Assembly (NCBI GenBank): GCA_934358235.1 | Contig: CAKRKK010000082.1 | Span: 1 to 9,685 of the forward strand | Length of the DNA: 9,685 bases | Direction: 5' to 3' | From: an uncultured Lachnospira sp. | GTDB taxonomy: Bacteria; Bacillota; Clostridia; Lachnospirales; Lachnospiraceae | Shown: piece by piece, positions 1-7,284 of the stretch | Layout: each line of letters opens with the position of its first letter | Position numbering within the stretch: position 1 is the stretch's first letter | Made by a program: the position numbers and the translations under genes | The notes under the pieces: generated by a model | Seen by the model: only the letters and a program-made list of their open reading frames with translations | What the model was told of the DNA's origin: nothing | Database searches by the model: none

Positions 1-3000
1 ATAGCGAAGGTGATACAGTCACTGTGACAGCTAATGCAAGTGCTAATAATGGAGGCAATATTGCTAAGGTTGAGTTCTATAATGGAATAAAGCTTGTAGG
101 AACTGCAGATAAAGCACCTTATACCTGTGATTATAAGGACCTTGAGGATGGAACATACAATATAACAGTAAGAGCTTATGACAACGATGGTAACCAGACA
201 CAGTCTTCGGTATCCAAGCTTCATATTAACAGTACTGCAGGAACCGAAGGGTGGACAAGCAGCGATATAGGTAATCCAGGTGTCGCAGGAACTGCCAGCT
301 ATAAGGATGGAATTATGACTGTCAAGGGAGCCGGAAAGCTTGGAAAGAGTGAAGGAAGCGTATCAGGAAGTAAATATGCAGATGCTAAAACAGATGATTT
401 CCAGTATACATATATCAAGTCATCAGGTGATGCAGAGATTATAGCAAAGCTGGATTCATCAACTATCGTAGATAATCACGTATTTACAGGAGTTATGTTC
501 AGGGAGTCTCTTGAGCAAGGTGCTAAAACAGCAGCACTTGGTATGTCTATGGTTAAGATAAGTAATGAAACAACATGGTCTACTTATCTTGCAAGCAGAG
601 ATGAAACTGATGGAGATATTTCAGATATATCAGAAACTATTGATTCTCCTGAATCTGCAGATAAAGCTGGAATACCACTTGTAAGAGATCTTCATTATAA
701 GACAGGTGCAAAATTTAACGGAACCTGGTTTAAGCTTGTAAGAAAAGGAAATACATTCACAGGCTATGCATCAGATGATGGTGTTAAGTGGGTTAAGGTT
801 GGTTCAAAGACTATTGAAATGAATCAGGATATATATGTAGGCTTTGCTGTAGATGCGAATAAGGCAGCGAATAGCATTGAGAATATGACAACTGCAAAAT
901 TCTCTAATATCCAGGTGAATGAAGAGTTCGTTGATGTTGAGTATCAGCTTGAAAAGCTTACAACGTCTGGTGCTGATTATGCTGCTGCAGGAAATGATTT
1001 CACAACACAGCTTGAAGCAGATAAAGGATACAAGCTTCCTAAGGATATAAAGGTATCAGCAGGTGATAAAGAGCTTAGTGCGGGTGAGTATTCTTACGAT
1101 GCAGAAACCGGTAGTATAGTTGTAAAGGGCAGCAGTATAACAAAGTCTGCAAAGATAGTTATAAGTGCTAAGGCTGACGAGGATGTTAAGATAACATATT
1201 CACTTAAGACTTATGGCGATACAGAGCATGTATCAGTAACACAGCAGGATGAAAAGCTTATTATTAACCAGAGTGCAGCCGAAAGCAAAATGACAGCTAA
1301 AAAGGGTGATGCAGGAAAGAATGTTTCATATGTGTTATTCCCAGAATCTAAGGATGCTTCAAAGCTGACATTAAAGATAAAGATAGATTCGTTTGTTAGT
1401 GAAAATAAAAAAAGCTCAGGAGTGTATGTAGGTGCTTTCCAGACGACTGGTGACTATTTATATAATTCTGTTTCCTTCAGAAGCACAGGAGATAATAATG
1501 CAGTATCACCTTACTGGATTAAGCTTGATACTAAGACACCTGCTAAGGATGGTATTGCTGGAAATGGCTCGCCAAAGATGGCTATAAACCAGGATGCAGT
1601 ATATGAAGTAAGTATTGAGAAGAAAAAAGACAATACTTATTATGCTACATTTAAAGAAGAAGGCAGTGAGGTAATTAACGAAAAGACATTCAAATCATCA
1701 GATTCTTATCTTTCATCTGATACAGCAGCACAGTTTGGTATTGCGATAAATAGTGCAAGCGCAACTGTAAGTGATGTGGTGCTGACAGATGATGAAGGCA
1801 ATGTATTATATGACCAGAATAATGTATTCAAACCAAAGACCTCTGGTTCAGAAGCTTTAAAGGTATCAGCTATTGGTTCAGTTATGAAGGCAGAGGAAAC
1901 ATCGAAAAAAGGATCTATATCACAGAAAACGGGTGATGCAGGTTCTAACACAGGTTATATTCTTCTTCCAGAAAACAAGGACCTCGTTTCTATGTCAATG
2001 ACCTTAAATATTAAAAATTATTATATAACAGGCAGTGATGCAAAGAGAACAGGTGTGTTTGTTGGAGCATTCAAGACATCTGACAATATGGCTTTTGCAT
2101 CACTTGGCTTCAGGGGCTATGACAAGAAGGTTGATGTAGGTGCACTCTCAGGTTACTGGTTGAAGTCTGGAGGAAAAACAGGTAATGGAAATCCAAAATA
2201 TGATGTTGAAACTAATAATAAATATAATGTTACATTTACAAGAACTAGCGCAGGCTATGTAGCAGAGTTTACAAGTCTTGGAAAGCCGCTTCAGATTGAT
2301 GCTAATGGTAATGCGAAGTATTCTGATAAGAAAGAATTTAAGTGGAGTGAGCTGGCACTTACAGCGGATGATACTGTATCTTATGGACTTGCACTTGTAG
2401 GTGCAGGAGTAGAGATTACTGACTGGGTAGCAAAGGATGCTGCTGGCAATATTTTATACAACCAGAAGGATTATTATAAGGATGCTGGTGTAGCACCAAC
2501 AGTAACATCTGTAAACAAGCCAGTTGTATCAGAGGACCGCTCATCAATAACTGTTTCATGGAATGGAGAAGGCGCAGAGCTTGATGGAAAGTACCGTGTT
2601 GAGGTATCGACTGATAATGGAGCAACATATACAGAGGTTGATACTACAGCGGAGAATTCATACACATATTCACCTGTAAAGTCAGGAAGCTACAGCTTTA
2701 GAATAACTGGTATATGTGGAACTGAGGTAAAGAACTCTATGGAATCAGAGGCTGTTGTGTTTGCACTTCCGATGGCTGCACCTGAAATAAGTGCTGCATC
2801 AGGTGATGCTTCTAATACTATTACCTGGAATGCGATACCAGAGGCAGTAAGCTATAGGATATACCGTTCTGAAAGCAGGAATGAAGGATATACGCAGATA
2901 GGAACTTCTACACAGAAAACTTATACAGATAATACAGCACAGAATGAAGTGCCTTATTATTATAAGGTGTCTGCAGTAGGTACTGATAATGAAAGTAATC

Positions 3001-4958
3001 CATCAGAAGCAGTTTCAATTATGGCTACAAAAGGACATACAGGTGAGTATATGTTTGGTTCTGAGGCAGCTATTATAAATGTTATCGATAAATCTAACGA
3101 TACGCTTACAGATAAAGATGCATATGTTAAGTGGTCATATGATAAGGCAGGAAGCTATGTTGTTACAACAGGTAATGATAAGCTGAAGTCAGGTATGACA
3201 TCTGCAGGTGAGGAAATATCTGTTAATATTCCACTTAAGTCAGGCAGGAATGAGGTTAAGATTGAATTTACAGATGAGAGTGGAGTAAAGACATATAAGA
3301 AATTCAATTTCGTAAAGCTTGATAAGTATGATATTGTTGTAGATGCAAATGCAGCAAAGAGTGAGCAGACACAGGTAATGGCTCAGGCTGTGGCAGCAGA
3401 TGTATCTGAAAAACCAGTTTATTCAACTATAGCAGATGCGATAGCTTCTGTGCCAGAGAATAATAAGGAACAGGTAGTTATATATGTAAAGAATGGAAAA
3501 TATCACGAAAAGCTTAATATAAAAACACCATATATTACTATTATAGGTGAGGACAGCCAGAAGACAGTACTTGAATATGACGCTGCGGCAGGAAATACGA
3601 ATCCAGCAGAAGGCAAGCCATATGGTACAGCTGGAAGTGCTTCATTAACTATAGATTATAAAGCCAATAATGTAACCTTAGAGAATATAACAGTAGCCAA
3701 TACCTTTGACTATCTTAATGAAACAATAGATGGAAAAATGGCAGTTGCACTTCTTACAAAAGCAGACCAGCTTATGTTTAATAATGTTAGGATTACAGGC
3801 TGGCAGGATACATTACAGGCAGATGGTGGTAAACGTCAGTACTTTAAGAACTGTTATATAGAAGGCTGTGTAGACTGGATATTTGGCAGCGCACAGGCTG
3901 TATTTGATGATTGTGATATAGTTGCAAACAGAGACGGCTACGTAACAGCAGCAAGTACAGACAGTACAAGAGCAACAGGTTATGTATTTATTAATTCAAG
4001 ATTATTAAAGAAGGATAACAGTATTAAAGACAATAGTGTGGCACTTGGAAGACCATGGAGAGCTAATGCCTGTGTAACTTATGTTAACTGCTATATGGAC
4101 AGCCATATTAAGACAAAAGGTTATGATAATATGGGTGTTAATAATCATGAATCAGCACAGTTCTATGAATATCAGTCATATGGCAGGGGCTTTGCGGTAA
4201 ATGCAAACAGACGCCAGTTAAGTAAGGCGGAAGGCGAAAAGCTTACGGTTAATGGAGTGTTTGCAAGAGAATCAGGAGAAGGAGCTGCGTTTAATACACC
4301 TTGGAATGCTGAAAGCTATTATGTGGAAGCAGCTAAGAATTATGGAACAGAGAATGCAGAAAAGACTGATTTTACAGTACTTGATGAAGCAATAAGGAAG
4401 GCTGAGGCTTTAAATGCAGCAGATTATAAGGACTTTAGTGAAGTTAATAAAGCACTTGCTGCGGCTAAGTCAGTTGACAGGGAGGTTGTATCACAGGAAG
4501 AGGCTGATAAACTTGCGGAAAGCATAACAGCAGCTATTAATAAGCTTGAACAGGCTACACCAGAGCCAACACCAACGCCAACACCAACGCCAGAGCCAAC
4601 GCCAACGCCAGAGCCAACGCCAACACCGGAGCCAGCACCAACACCGGAGCCAACACCAACGCCAGAGCCAACGCCAGAGCCAACGCCAACACCGGAGCCA
4701 ACGCCAGCACCGGCACCGGAGCCAGCACCAGCGCCAGCGCCAGAGCCAACACCGGCACCGGAGCCAGCACCAGCGCCAGATTCAGAGGCTTCAGAAAATG
4801 TTAGTGAACAGGAGGAGGCAGCAGACACAGATGAAAGCAGCGTTAAAACCTCAGACAGCACAAGAACATTATGGTATACAATAAGTGCTGCATTATCAGC
4901 GCTTGGAGCAGGTCTTGCATTGTCAGGTAAAAAGAAATACAAGAAGGATGAAGAGTAG
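1..4958 (+). CDS. Multidomain wall-anchored pectin methylesterase (CE8), 5'-partial
   Basis: Hydrolyses methyl esters of homogalacturonan at the cell surface. The frame is open from base 3 with no start, so the N-terminus lies upstream; 1651 codons are visible. Domains in order: Ig-like (3-236); concanavalin-like jelly roll (about 249-917); small beta domain (918-1190); two tandem copies of an unassigned module (about 1197-1820 and 1857-2468); two FN3 domains (2490-2770, 2772-3040); beta-rich linker domain (3045-3400); CE8 beta-helix (about 3411-4260); FIVAR helical domain (4368-4554); Pro-rich spacer (4557-4780); sorting signal (4842-4955). CE8 catalytic residues are all present: Gln and Asp of GWQDTL (3804-3809), Asp of VDWIFG (3873-3875) and Arg of GRPW (4050-4052). 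The protein is probably exported and attached by sortase, although its signal peptide is outside the window. The CE8 assignment is firm. The N-terminal module boundaries are approximate and the two repeated modules have no recognised family. Confidence 0.93.
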   Translation, partial: SEGDTVTVTANASANNGGNIAKVEFYNGIKLVGTADKAPYTCDYKDLEDGTYNITVRAYDNDGNQTQSSVSKLHINSTAGTEGWTSSDIGNPGVAGTASYKDGIMTVKGAGKLGKSEGSVSGSKYADAKTDDFQYTYIKSSGDAEIIAKLDSSTIVDNHVFTGVMFRESLEQGAKTAALGMSMVKISNETTWSTYLASRDETDGDISDISETIDSPESADKAGIPLVRDLHYKTGAKFNGTWFKLVRKGNTFTGYASDDGVKWVKVGSKTIEMNQDIYVGFAVDANKAANSIENMTTAKFSNIQVNEEFVDVEYQLEKLTTSGADYAAAGNDFTTQLEADKGYKLPKDIKVSAGDKELSAGEYSYDAETGSIVVKGSSITKSAKIVISAKADEDVKITYSLKTYGDTEHVSVTQQDEKLIINQSAAESKMTAKKGDAGKNVSYVLFPESKDASKLTLKIKIDSFVSENKKSSGVYVGAFQTTGDYLYNSVSFRSTGDNNAVSPYWIKLDTKTPAKDGIAGNGSPKMAINQDAVYEVSIEKKKDNTYYATFKEEGSEVINEKTFKSSDSYLSSDTAAQFGIAINSASATVSDVVLTDDEGNVLYDQNNVFKPKTSGSEALKVSAIGSVMKAEETSKKGSISQKTGDAGSNTGYILLPENKDLVSMSMTLNIKNYYITGSDAKRTGVFVGAFKTSDNMAFASLGFRGYDKKVDVGALSGYWLKSGGKTGNGNPKYDVETNNKYNVTFTRTSAGYVAEFTSLGKPLQIDANGNAKYSDKKEFKWSELALTADDTVSYGLALVGAGVEITDWVAKDAAGNILYNQKDYYKDAGVAPTVTSVNKPVVSEDRSSITVSWNGEGAELDGKYRVEVSTDNGATYTEVDTTAENSYTYSPVKSGSYSFRITGICGTEVKNSMESEAVVFALPMAAPEISAASGDASNTITWNAIPEAVSYRIYRSESRNEGYTQIGTSTQKTYTDNTAQNEVPYYYKVSAVGTDNESNPSEAVSIMATKGHTGEYMFGSEAAIINVIDKSNDTLTDKDAYVKWSYDKAGSYVVTTGNDKLKSGMTSAGEEISVNIPLKSGRNEVKIEFTDESGVKTYKKFNFVKLDKYDIVVDANAAKSEQTQVMAQAVAADVSEKPVYSTIADAIASVPENNKEQVVIYVKNGKYHEKLNIKTPYITIIGEDSQKTVLEYDAAAGNTNPAEGKPYGTAGSASLTIDYKANNVTLENITVANTFDYLNETIDGKMAVALLTKADQLMFNNVRITGWQDTLQADGGKRQYFKNCYIEGCVDWIFGSAQAVFDDCDIVANRDGYVTAASTDSTRATGYVFINSRLLKKDNSIKDNSVALGRPWRANACVTYVNCYMDSHIKTKGYDNMGVNNHESAQFYEYQSYGRGFAVNANRRQLSKAEGEKLTVNGVFARESGEGAAFNTPWNAESYYVEAAKNYGTENAEKTDFTVLDEAIRKAEALNAADYKDFSEVNKALAAAKSVDREVVSQEEADKLAESITAAINKLEQATPEPTPTPTPTPEPTPTPEPTPTPEPAPTPEPTPTPEPTPEPTPTPEPTPAPAPEPAPAPAPEPTPAPEPAPAPDSEASENVSEQEEAADTDESSVKTSDSTRTLWYTISAALSALGAGLALSGKKKYKKDEE
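1197..2468 (+). repeat. Tandem duplication of an unassigned ~210-residue module inside the pectinesterase
   Basis: Two consecutive segments of the protein align from end to end. [17 protein letters not shown] (from base 1305) matches [17 protein letters not shown] (from 1932) at 11 of 17 positions. GVYVGAF (1419) matches GVFVGAF (2052). SPYW-(I)K matches SGYW-(L)K. GNVLYDQN (1797) matches GNILYNQK (2445). The offset between copies is 209-216 residues, so they are collinear with only small indels. The alternating hydrophobic pattern suggests beta-sandwich folds. The copies have clearly diverged, so the duplication is old. Their position between surface jelly-roll/Ig modules and the catalytic domain suggests carbohydrate binding, which is inference only. 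Confidence 0.75.
4557..4780 (+). repeat. Thymine-free Pro/Glu/Thr/Ala codon repeat (wall-spanning region)
   Basis: This degenerate array of 6-bp Xaa-Pro units is grouped into EPTPTP-like blocks, mostly 12, 18 or 24 bp long. It encodes about 75 residues in which proline alternates with Thr, Ala or Glu. The plus strand contains no T over all 224 bases, and the tract is far more GC-rich than its surroundings. Thr dominates the 5' half and Ala the 3' half, as expected of an array that expands by slippage and drifts. In the protein it lies between the FIVAR domain and the sorting signal, where surface proteins usually carry a stiff wall-spanning rod. Confidence 0.9.
4842..4955 (+). other. C-terminal cell-wall sorting signal with non-canonical VKTSD motif
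   Basis: The protein ends with VKTSD (4842-4856), then a hydrophobic stretch of about 20 residues ([18 protein letters not shown]), then a basic tail (KKKYKK). This is the three-part architecture of a sortase substrate. The pentapeptide differs from LPXTG: Val replaces Leu-Pro and Ser replaces Gly. Related xPKTG/VKTGD-like motifs are common in Clostridia. Covalent anchoring is inferred, and simple membrane retention by the hydrophobic tail remains possible. Confidence 0.65.
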
Positions 4959-4987
4959 TTAATATAACAATTAAATAAAGTTAGTAT

Positions 4988-5046
4988 ATCCAGGTATATG
5001 ATATTTTATTCGGAGTGTAATCCGGATAAGTATTGTATGCCTGGAT
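4988..5046 (+). terminator. Long near-continuous hairpin after the pectinesterase; weak terminator or mRNA 3'-end structure
   Basis: Bases 4988-5006 pair with 5028-5046 (19 bp), base 5007 is bulged, then 5008-5014 pair with 5021-5027 (7 bp), leaving the six-base loop GTGTAA. That makes 26 pairs, five of them G.U, beginning 30 nt after the stop codon. The wobble pairs form only in plus-strand RNA, which favours a transcribed structure acting on this mRNA. The base of the stem is GC-rich (ATCCAGG/CCTGGAT), but it is followed by TCTTAAATATT rather than a clean T run. It may therefore terminate poorly and could instead protect the 3' end or separate expression of the two esterase genes. Confidence 0.55.
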
Positions 5047-5069
5047 TCTTAAATATTAGGAATAAGTAT

Positions 5070-5099
5070 TAGAAATAAATATTGGGGAGAGTTTATAAT
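5070..5099 (+). promoter_or_regulatory. Possible promoter for the acetylesterase gene
   Basis: A perfect TATAAT lies at 5094-5099. A weak -35-like TAGAAA (4 of 6) lies at 5070-5075 with an 18-bp spacer. Transcription would start near 5106, downstream of the long hairpin, and give a leader of about 70 nt. TATAAT by chance is not rare in such AT-rich DNA, so this is tentative. Confidence 0.35.
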
Positions 5100-5168
5100 G
5101 GCGTTTTTGATGTAAGTGTGATAAAATCTTGTAGGTAATAATTAATTATAAATATAAAGTACAGGAAT

Positions 5169-5174
5169 GGAGAG
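5169..5174 (+). promoter_or_regulatory. Ribosome binding site deciding the acetylesterase start
   Basis: GGAGAG lies just ahead of the ATG at 5179; the GGAG core is 6 nt from it. It overlaps the earlier in-frame ATG at 5167, which has only a weak AGGAA ahead of it. This favours 5179 as the true start. Confidence 0.7.
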
Positions 5175-5178
5175 TATT

Positions 5179-6150
5179 ATGAATATATATCTTGCAGGAG
5201 ATTCAATAGTTCAGGATTACACAGATGAAGAGTTTATAGCAGGATGGGGACAATATCTTCCATATTATGTTAATAAAGCTGCCCACGTTATGAATTATGC
5301 CAAGGGTGGCAGAAGTTCCAGGCTGTTTATTAATGAAGGCAGATTCGATGAGCTTGAGAGGAACATAAAGGAGGGGGATTATCTTCTTATAGAGTTCTGC
5401 CATAATGATGATGCTTCCAAAGAATATAAAACGATGTTTAACAGACTTGTTGAGCTTGGAGAGCCGGATGAGAATGGGCGATTTCCGGTAATTCCAGGTA
5501 AGATGGTGTCAAAGGATTACATACCTGAGGAATATATGGAAGCACTTATGAAGGATTCATCAATAACAGATAAGGAAGCTGTTATAAAAAGTGTAAGAGC
5601 TGTTAATAACTCTTATCCGCACGATGGATATTATCCATATTCAAAGAATGCAAAAAAAGGGAGCTATAAGTGGTTTATAAAGCAATATATTGATATGGCA
5701 AGGGAGCATGGGGCAACACCAGTGCTTATAACGGCACCTGCTCGTACACAGTTTACAGAAGCAGGAAGAATTAAGGATGGAAGCGGGCTGCATGGAGGAA
5801 ATAACTTTTCCTATATAAGGGCAATGAAGCAGATAGGTGAAGAAACCCATACAGTAGTGCTGGATTTATTTTCATATTCGGTTGAGCTGTTTGAGTCAAT
5901 AGGGCGTGCAGATATCCATAAATATACATCTATCAAGCAGGGAATTAATAAAGGAATATGGCCTGACGATTTTATAAAGGAATATAATAAACCAGATACT
6001 ATATCGGAAGATACACATTTTAATAAATATGGGGCCTGGCTTATTACAAAAGGTCTGGTAAGCCTTATTAAAAAGTGTGAGGATAAACAACTGCAGGGAA
6101 TAAAGAATGTGATAATAGCAAGTGATTTTAAGGTAGAGGCCCCCTTATAA
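5179..6150 (+). CDS. Rhamnogalacturonan acetylesterase-like SGNH hydrolase (CE12 type), cytoplasmic
   Basis: Predicted to remove acetyl groups from rhamnogalacturonan or similar pectic oligosaccharides. It is 323 residues from the ATG at 5179, which has GGAGAG just ahead. SGNH blocks: GDS at 7-9 (nucleophile Ser9), GGRSS 43-47 (oxyanion Gly), CHND 74-77 (Asn76), and a C-terminal EDTHFNKYGA block at 277-286 with His280. It begins directly at the catalytic core with no signal peptide or membrane segment, so it should act in the cytoplasm on imported fragments. About 85 residues separate CHND from the conserved YKWFIKQYIDMAREHGATPV segment (163-182), longer than I expect for RhgT/YesT-type enzymes and suggestive of an insertion. 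The usual D-x-x-H acid is Glu277 in this register, with Asp278 next to it. The preceding pectinesterase supports a pectin role. Family assignment is good; the exact substrate is inferred. Confidence 0.85.
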   Translation: MNIYLAGDSIVQDYTDEEFIAGWGQYLPYYVNKAAHVMNYAKGGRSSRLFINEGRFDELERNIKEGDYLLIEFCHNDDASKEYKTMFNRLVELGEPDENGRFPVIPGKMVSKDYIPEEYMEALMKDSSITDKEAVIKSVRAVNNSYPHDGYYPYSKNAKKGSYKWFIKQYIDMAREHGATPVLITAPARTQFTEAGRIKDGSGLHGGNNFSYIRAMKQIGEETHTVVLDLFSYSVELFESIGRADIHKYTSIKQGINKGIWPDDFIKEYNKPDTISEDTHFNKYGAWLITKGLVSLIKKCEDKQLQGIKNVIIASDFKVEAPL

Positions 6151-6187
6151 TTATGATTGTTAATACATAAGTGGTGGAAATTCACTT

Positions 6188-6218
6188 TTGACACTCACAT
6201 CATAAGATGTCAGATAAA
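6188..6218 (+). promoter_or_regulatory. Putative promoter of the M15 peptidase gene
   Basis: A perfect TTGACA lies at 6188-6193. The best -10 candidate is GATAAA (4 of 6) at 6213-6218, with a long 19-bp spacer. The spacer holds a small dyad, ACATC-ATAA-GATGT (6197-6210). The -35 is convincing but the -10 is not. Confidence 0.45.
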
Positions 6219-6276
6219 TAATAAAAGCAACACGAAAAGAGTAATGCAATAAAATAAGCACAAGGAGAAATATAAG

Positions 6277-7197
6277 ATGAGCAGAAGAAGATTATCAAGA
6301 AAAGAGCGGGAAAAAAGACGGAGATTAATACAGATGGTATCAGTTATAGTCGTTATTGTAATAGCGGTGGTTATTGCATTTTTAGTTAAGGGTTGTTCAG
6401 ACAGGAAAAAAACTGCCAGCAAAACAGATAACAGCGGTGTGGTAAATGAAACAACGAAAGAGGTGAATAGCACAGTCAGTACGGATAGTGGAAGTATGGC
6501 AGCAACACAGGTGCAGGATGGAACAACAGCCGTGGCAAAGGAAGAAAAGACTACGGGGAATATACAGCAGGAAAGCTCAGGGGCTGGAAATGCCACTAAG
6601 ACATCAAAGGGCTTTGATATACAGACAAAAAATGGAGCAACTTATATAGATGGATATTTAATGGCTAATAAGACATACGCTCTTCCTAGTACATTTATAC
6701 CAGAAAATCCAGAAACACCTGTTACAGAAGCAAGAAGTAATAAGAGTCTTGATAAGGATCTTATGGCTGCGTTCAGAAAAATGCAGGCAGATGCAACAGC
6801 TAACGGACTTAATATATATATAGCGAGTGGATACCGTTCATATGATTATCAGGTATCGTTGTATAACAGATATGTTGCAAAGGATGGAAAGGCAGCAGCA
6901 GATACATATTCTTCAAGACCGGGTAACTCTGAACATCAGACAGGCCTATGCTTTGACCTTAACTCAATAGAGGACAGCTTCCAGTACACAAGTGAAGGAA
7001 AGTGGGTTAATAATAACTGTTATAAGTATGGTTTCTGCATAAGATTTCCAAAGGGTAAGGATGCATATACAGGTTATCAGTATGAATCATGGCATTTAAG
7101 ATATGTTGGAACAGAGCTTGCCACAAAGCTATATAACAACGGAGACTGGATATCTTTAGAAGAATATTTCGGAATAACCTCAGAATATCCAGATTAA
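6277..7197 (+). CDS. Membrane-anchored M15 family D-alanyl-D-alanine carboxypeptidase (VanY/DacB-like)
   Basis: Likely trims the terminal D-Ala from peptidoglycan stem peptides outside the membrane. It is 306 residues; AGGAG at 6263-6267 is 9 nt before the ATG. Residues 1-18 are very basic, about 19-37 form one membrane helix, and 40-110 are a Ser/Thr/Asn-rich linker, giving an N-in, catalytic-domain-out topology. The M15B domain occupies about 130-295 and includes SGYRS (184-188), SEHQTGLCFD with zinc ligands His220 and Asp227, and ESWHLRY with catalytic Glu270 and zinc ligand His273. All key residues are intact. There is no convincing lipobox (VKGC at 37-40 has Lys at -2). It has its own putative promoter and ends at a bidirectional terminator, so it is probably monocistronic. 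A dipeptidase or L,D-specific activity cannot be excluded. No van regulatory genes are nearby, so there is no basis for a resistance role. Confidence 0.9.
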   Translation: MSRRRLSRKEREKRRRLIQMVSVIVVIVIAVVIAFLVKGCSDRKKTASKTDNSGVVNETTKEVNSTVSTDSGSMAATQVQDGTTAVAKEEKTTGNIQQESSGAGNATKTSKGFDIQTKNGATYIDGYLMANKTYALPSTFIPENPETPVTEARSNKSLDKDLMAAFRKMQADATANGLNIYIASGYRSYDYQVSLYNRYVAKDGKAAADTYSSRPGNSEHQTGLCFDLNSIEDSFQYTSEGKWVNNNCYKYGFCIRFPKGKDAYTGYQYESWHLRYVGTELATKLYNNGDWISLEEYFGITSEYPD

Positions 7198-7221
7198 TGT
7201 ATATTTATATATAGAAGCATA

Positions 7222-7278
7222 AAAATACCCGCTATTTCTTTAGAATGATAACAAAGCTGAAGAAATAGCGGGTGTTTT
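7222..7278. terminator. Bidirectional intrinsic terminator between convergent genes
   Basis: A perfect 14-bp stem pairs 7227-7240 (ACCCGCTATTTCTT) with 7260-7273; three more pairs can form inside (7241-7243 with 7257-7259). It is flanked by AAAAAT on the left and GTTTT on the right. A transcript from either side therefore meets a GC-based stem followed by a U-rich run. It lies about 25 nt after the M15 stop and just beyond the stop of the minus-strand DUF5050 gene, so it serves both. Confidence 0.9.
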
Positions 7279-7284
7279 ATGTAT

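Noticed and set aside
24..26. GTG as start of the pectinesterase
   Set aside because: The frame is open upstream to base 3, there is no signal peptide or ribosome site, and the GTG falls inside an Ig-like domain. It is an internal codon of a truncated gene.
4557..4780. CRISPR-like or mobile-element repeat
   Set aside because: The repeat units are 6-24 bp, in frame, with no unique spacers or terminal inverted repeats. It is a coding low-complexity array.
4424..4942. Antisense open frames across the Pro-rich repeat (up to 172 codons) and a plus-strand Gln/Arg/His-rich frame at 4546-4884
   Set aside because: They are low-complexity shadows. The repeat has no T on the plus strand, so stop codons are scarce in several frames. 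They have no convincing ribosome site or domain.
5167..5178. ATG at 5167 as start of the acetylesterase
   Set aside because: It overlaps the GGAGAG ribosome site that serves the ATG at 5179, and the family core starts directly at MNIYLAGDS.
6129..6187. Terminators after the acetylesterase: TAAGG/CCTTA at the stop codon and AAGTG/CACTT at 6169-6187
   Set aside because: The stems are only 5 bp with 9-nt loops, and neither is followed by a convincing T tract. Neither is better than chance.
6388..6396. Lipobox (VKGC) after the membrane helix of the M15 peptidase
   Set aside because: Lys at -2 and a long basic N-terminus do not fit a lipoprotein signal; a simple transmembrane anchor fits better.
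6277..7197. Vancomycin resistance (vanY) locus
   Set aside because: The enzyme belongs to the same M15 family, but no vanS/R, vanH, ligase or vanX gene is in the window. A housekeeping peptidoglycan role is the simpler reading.
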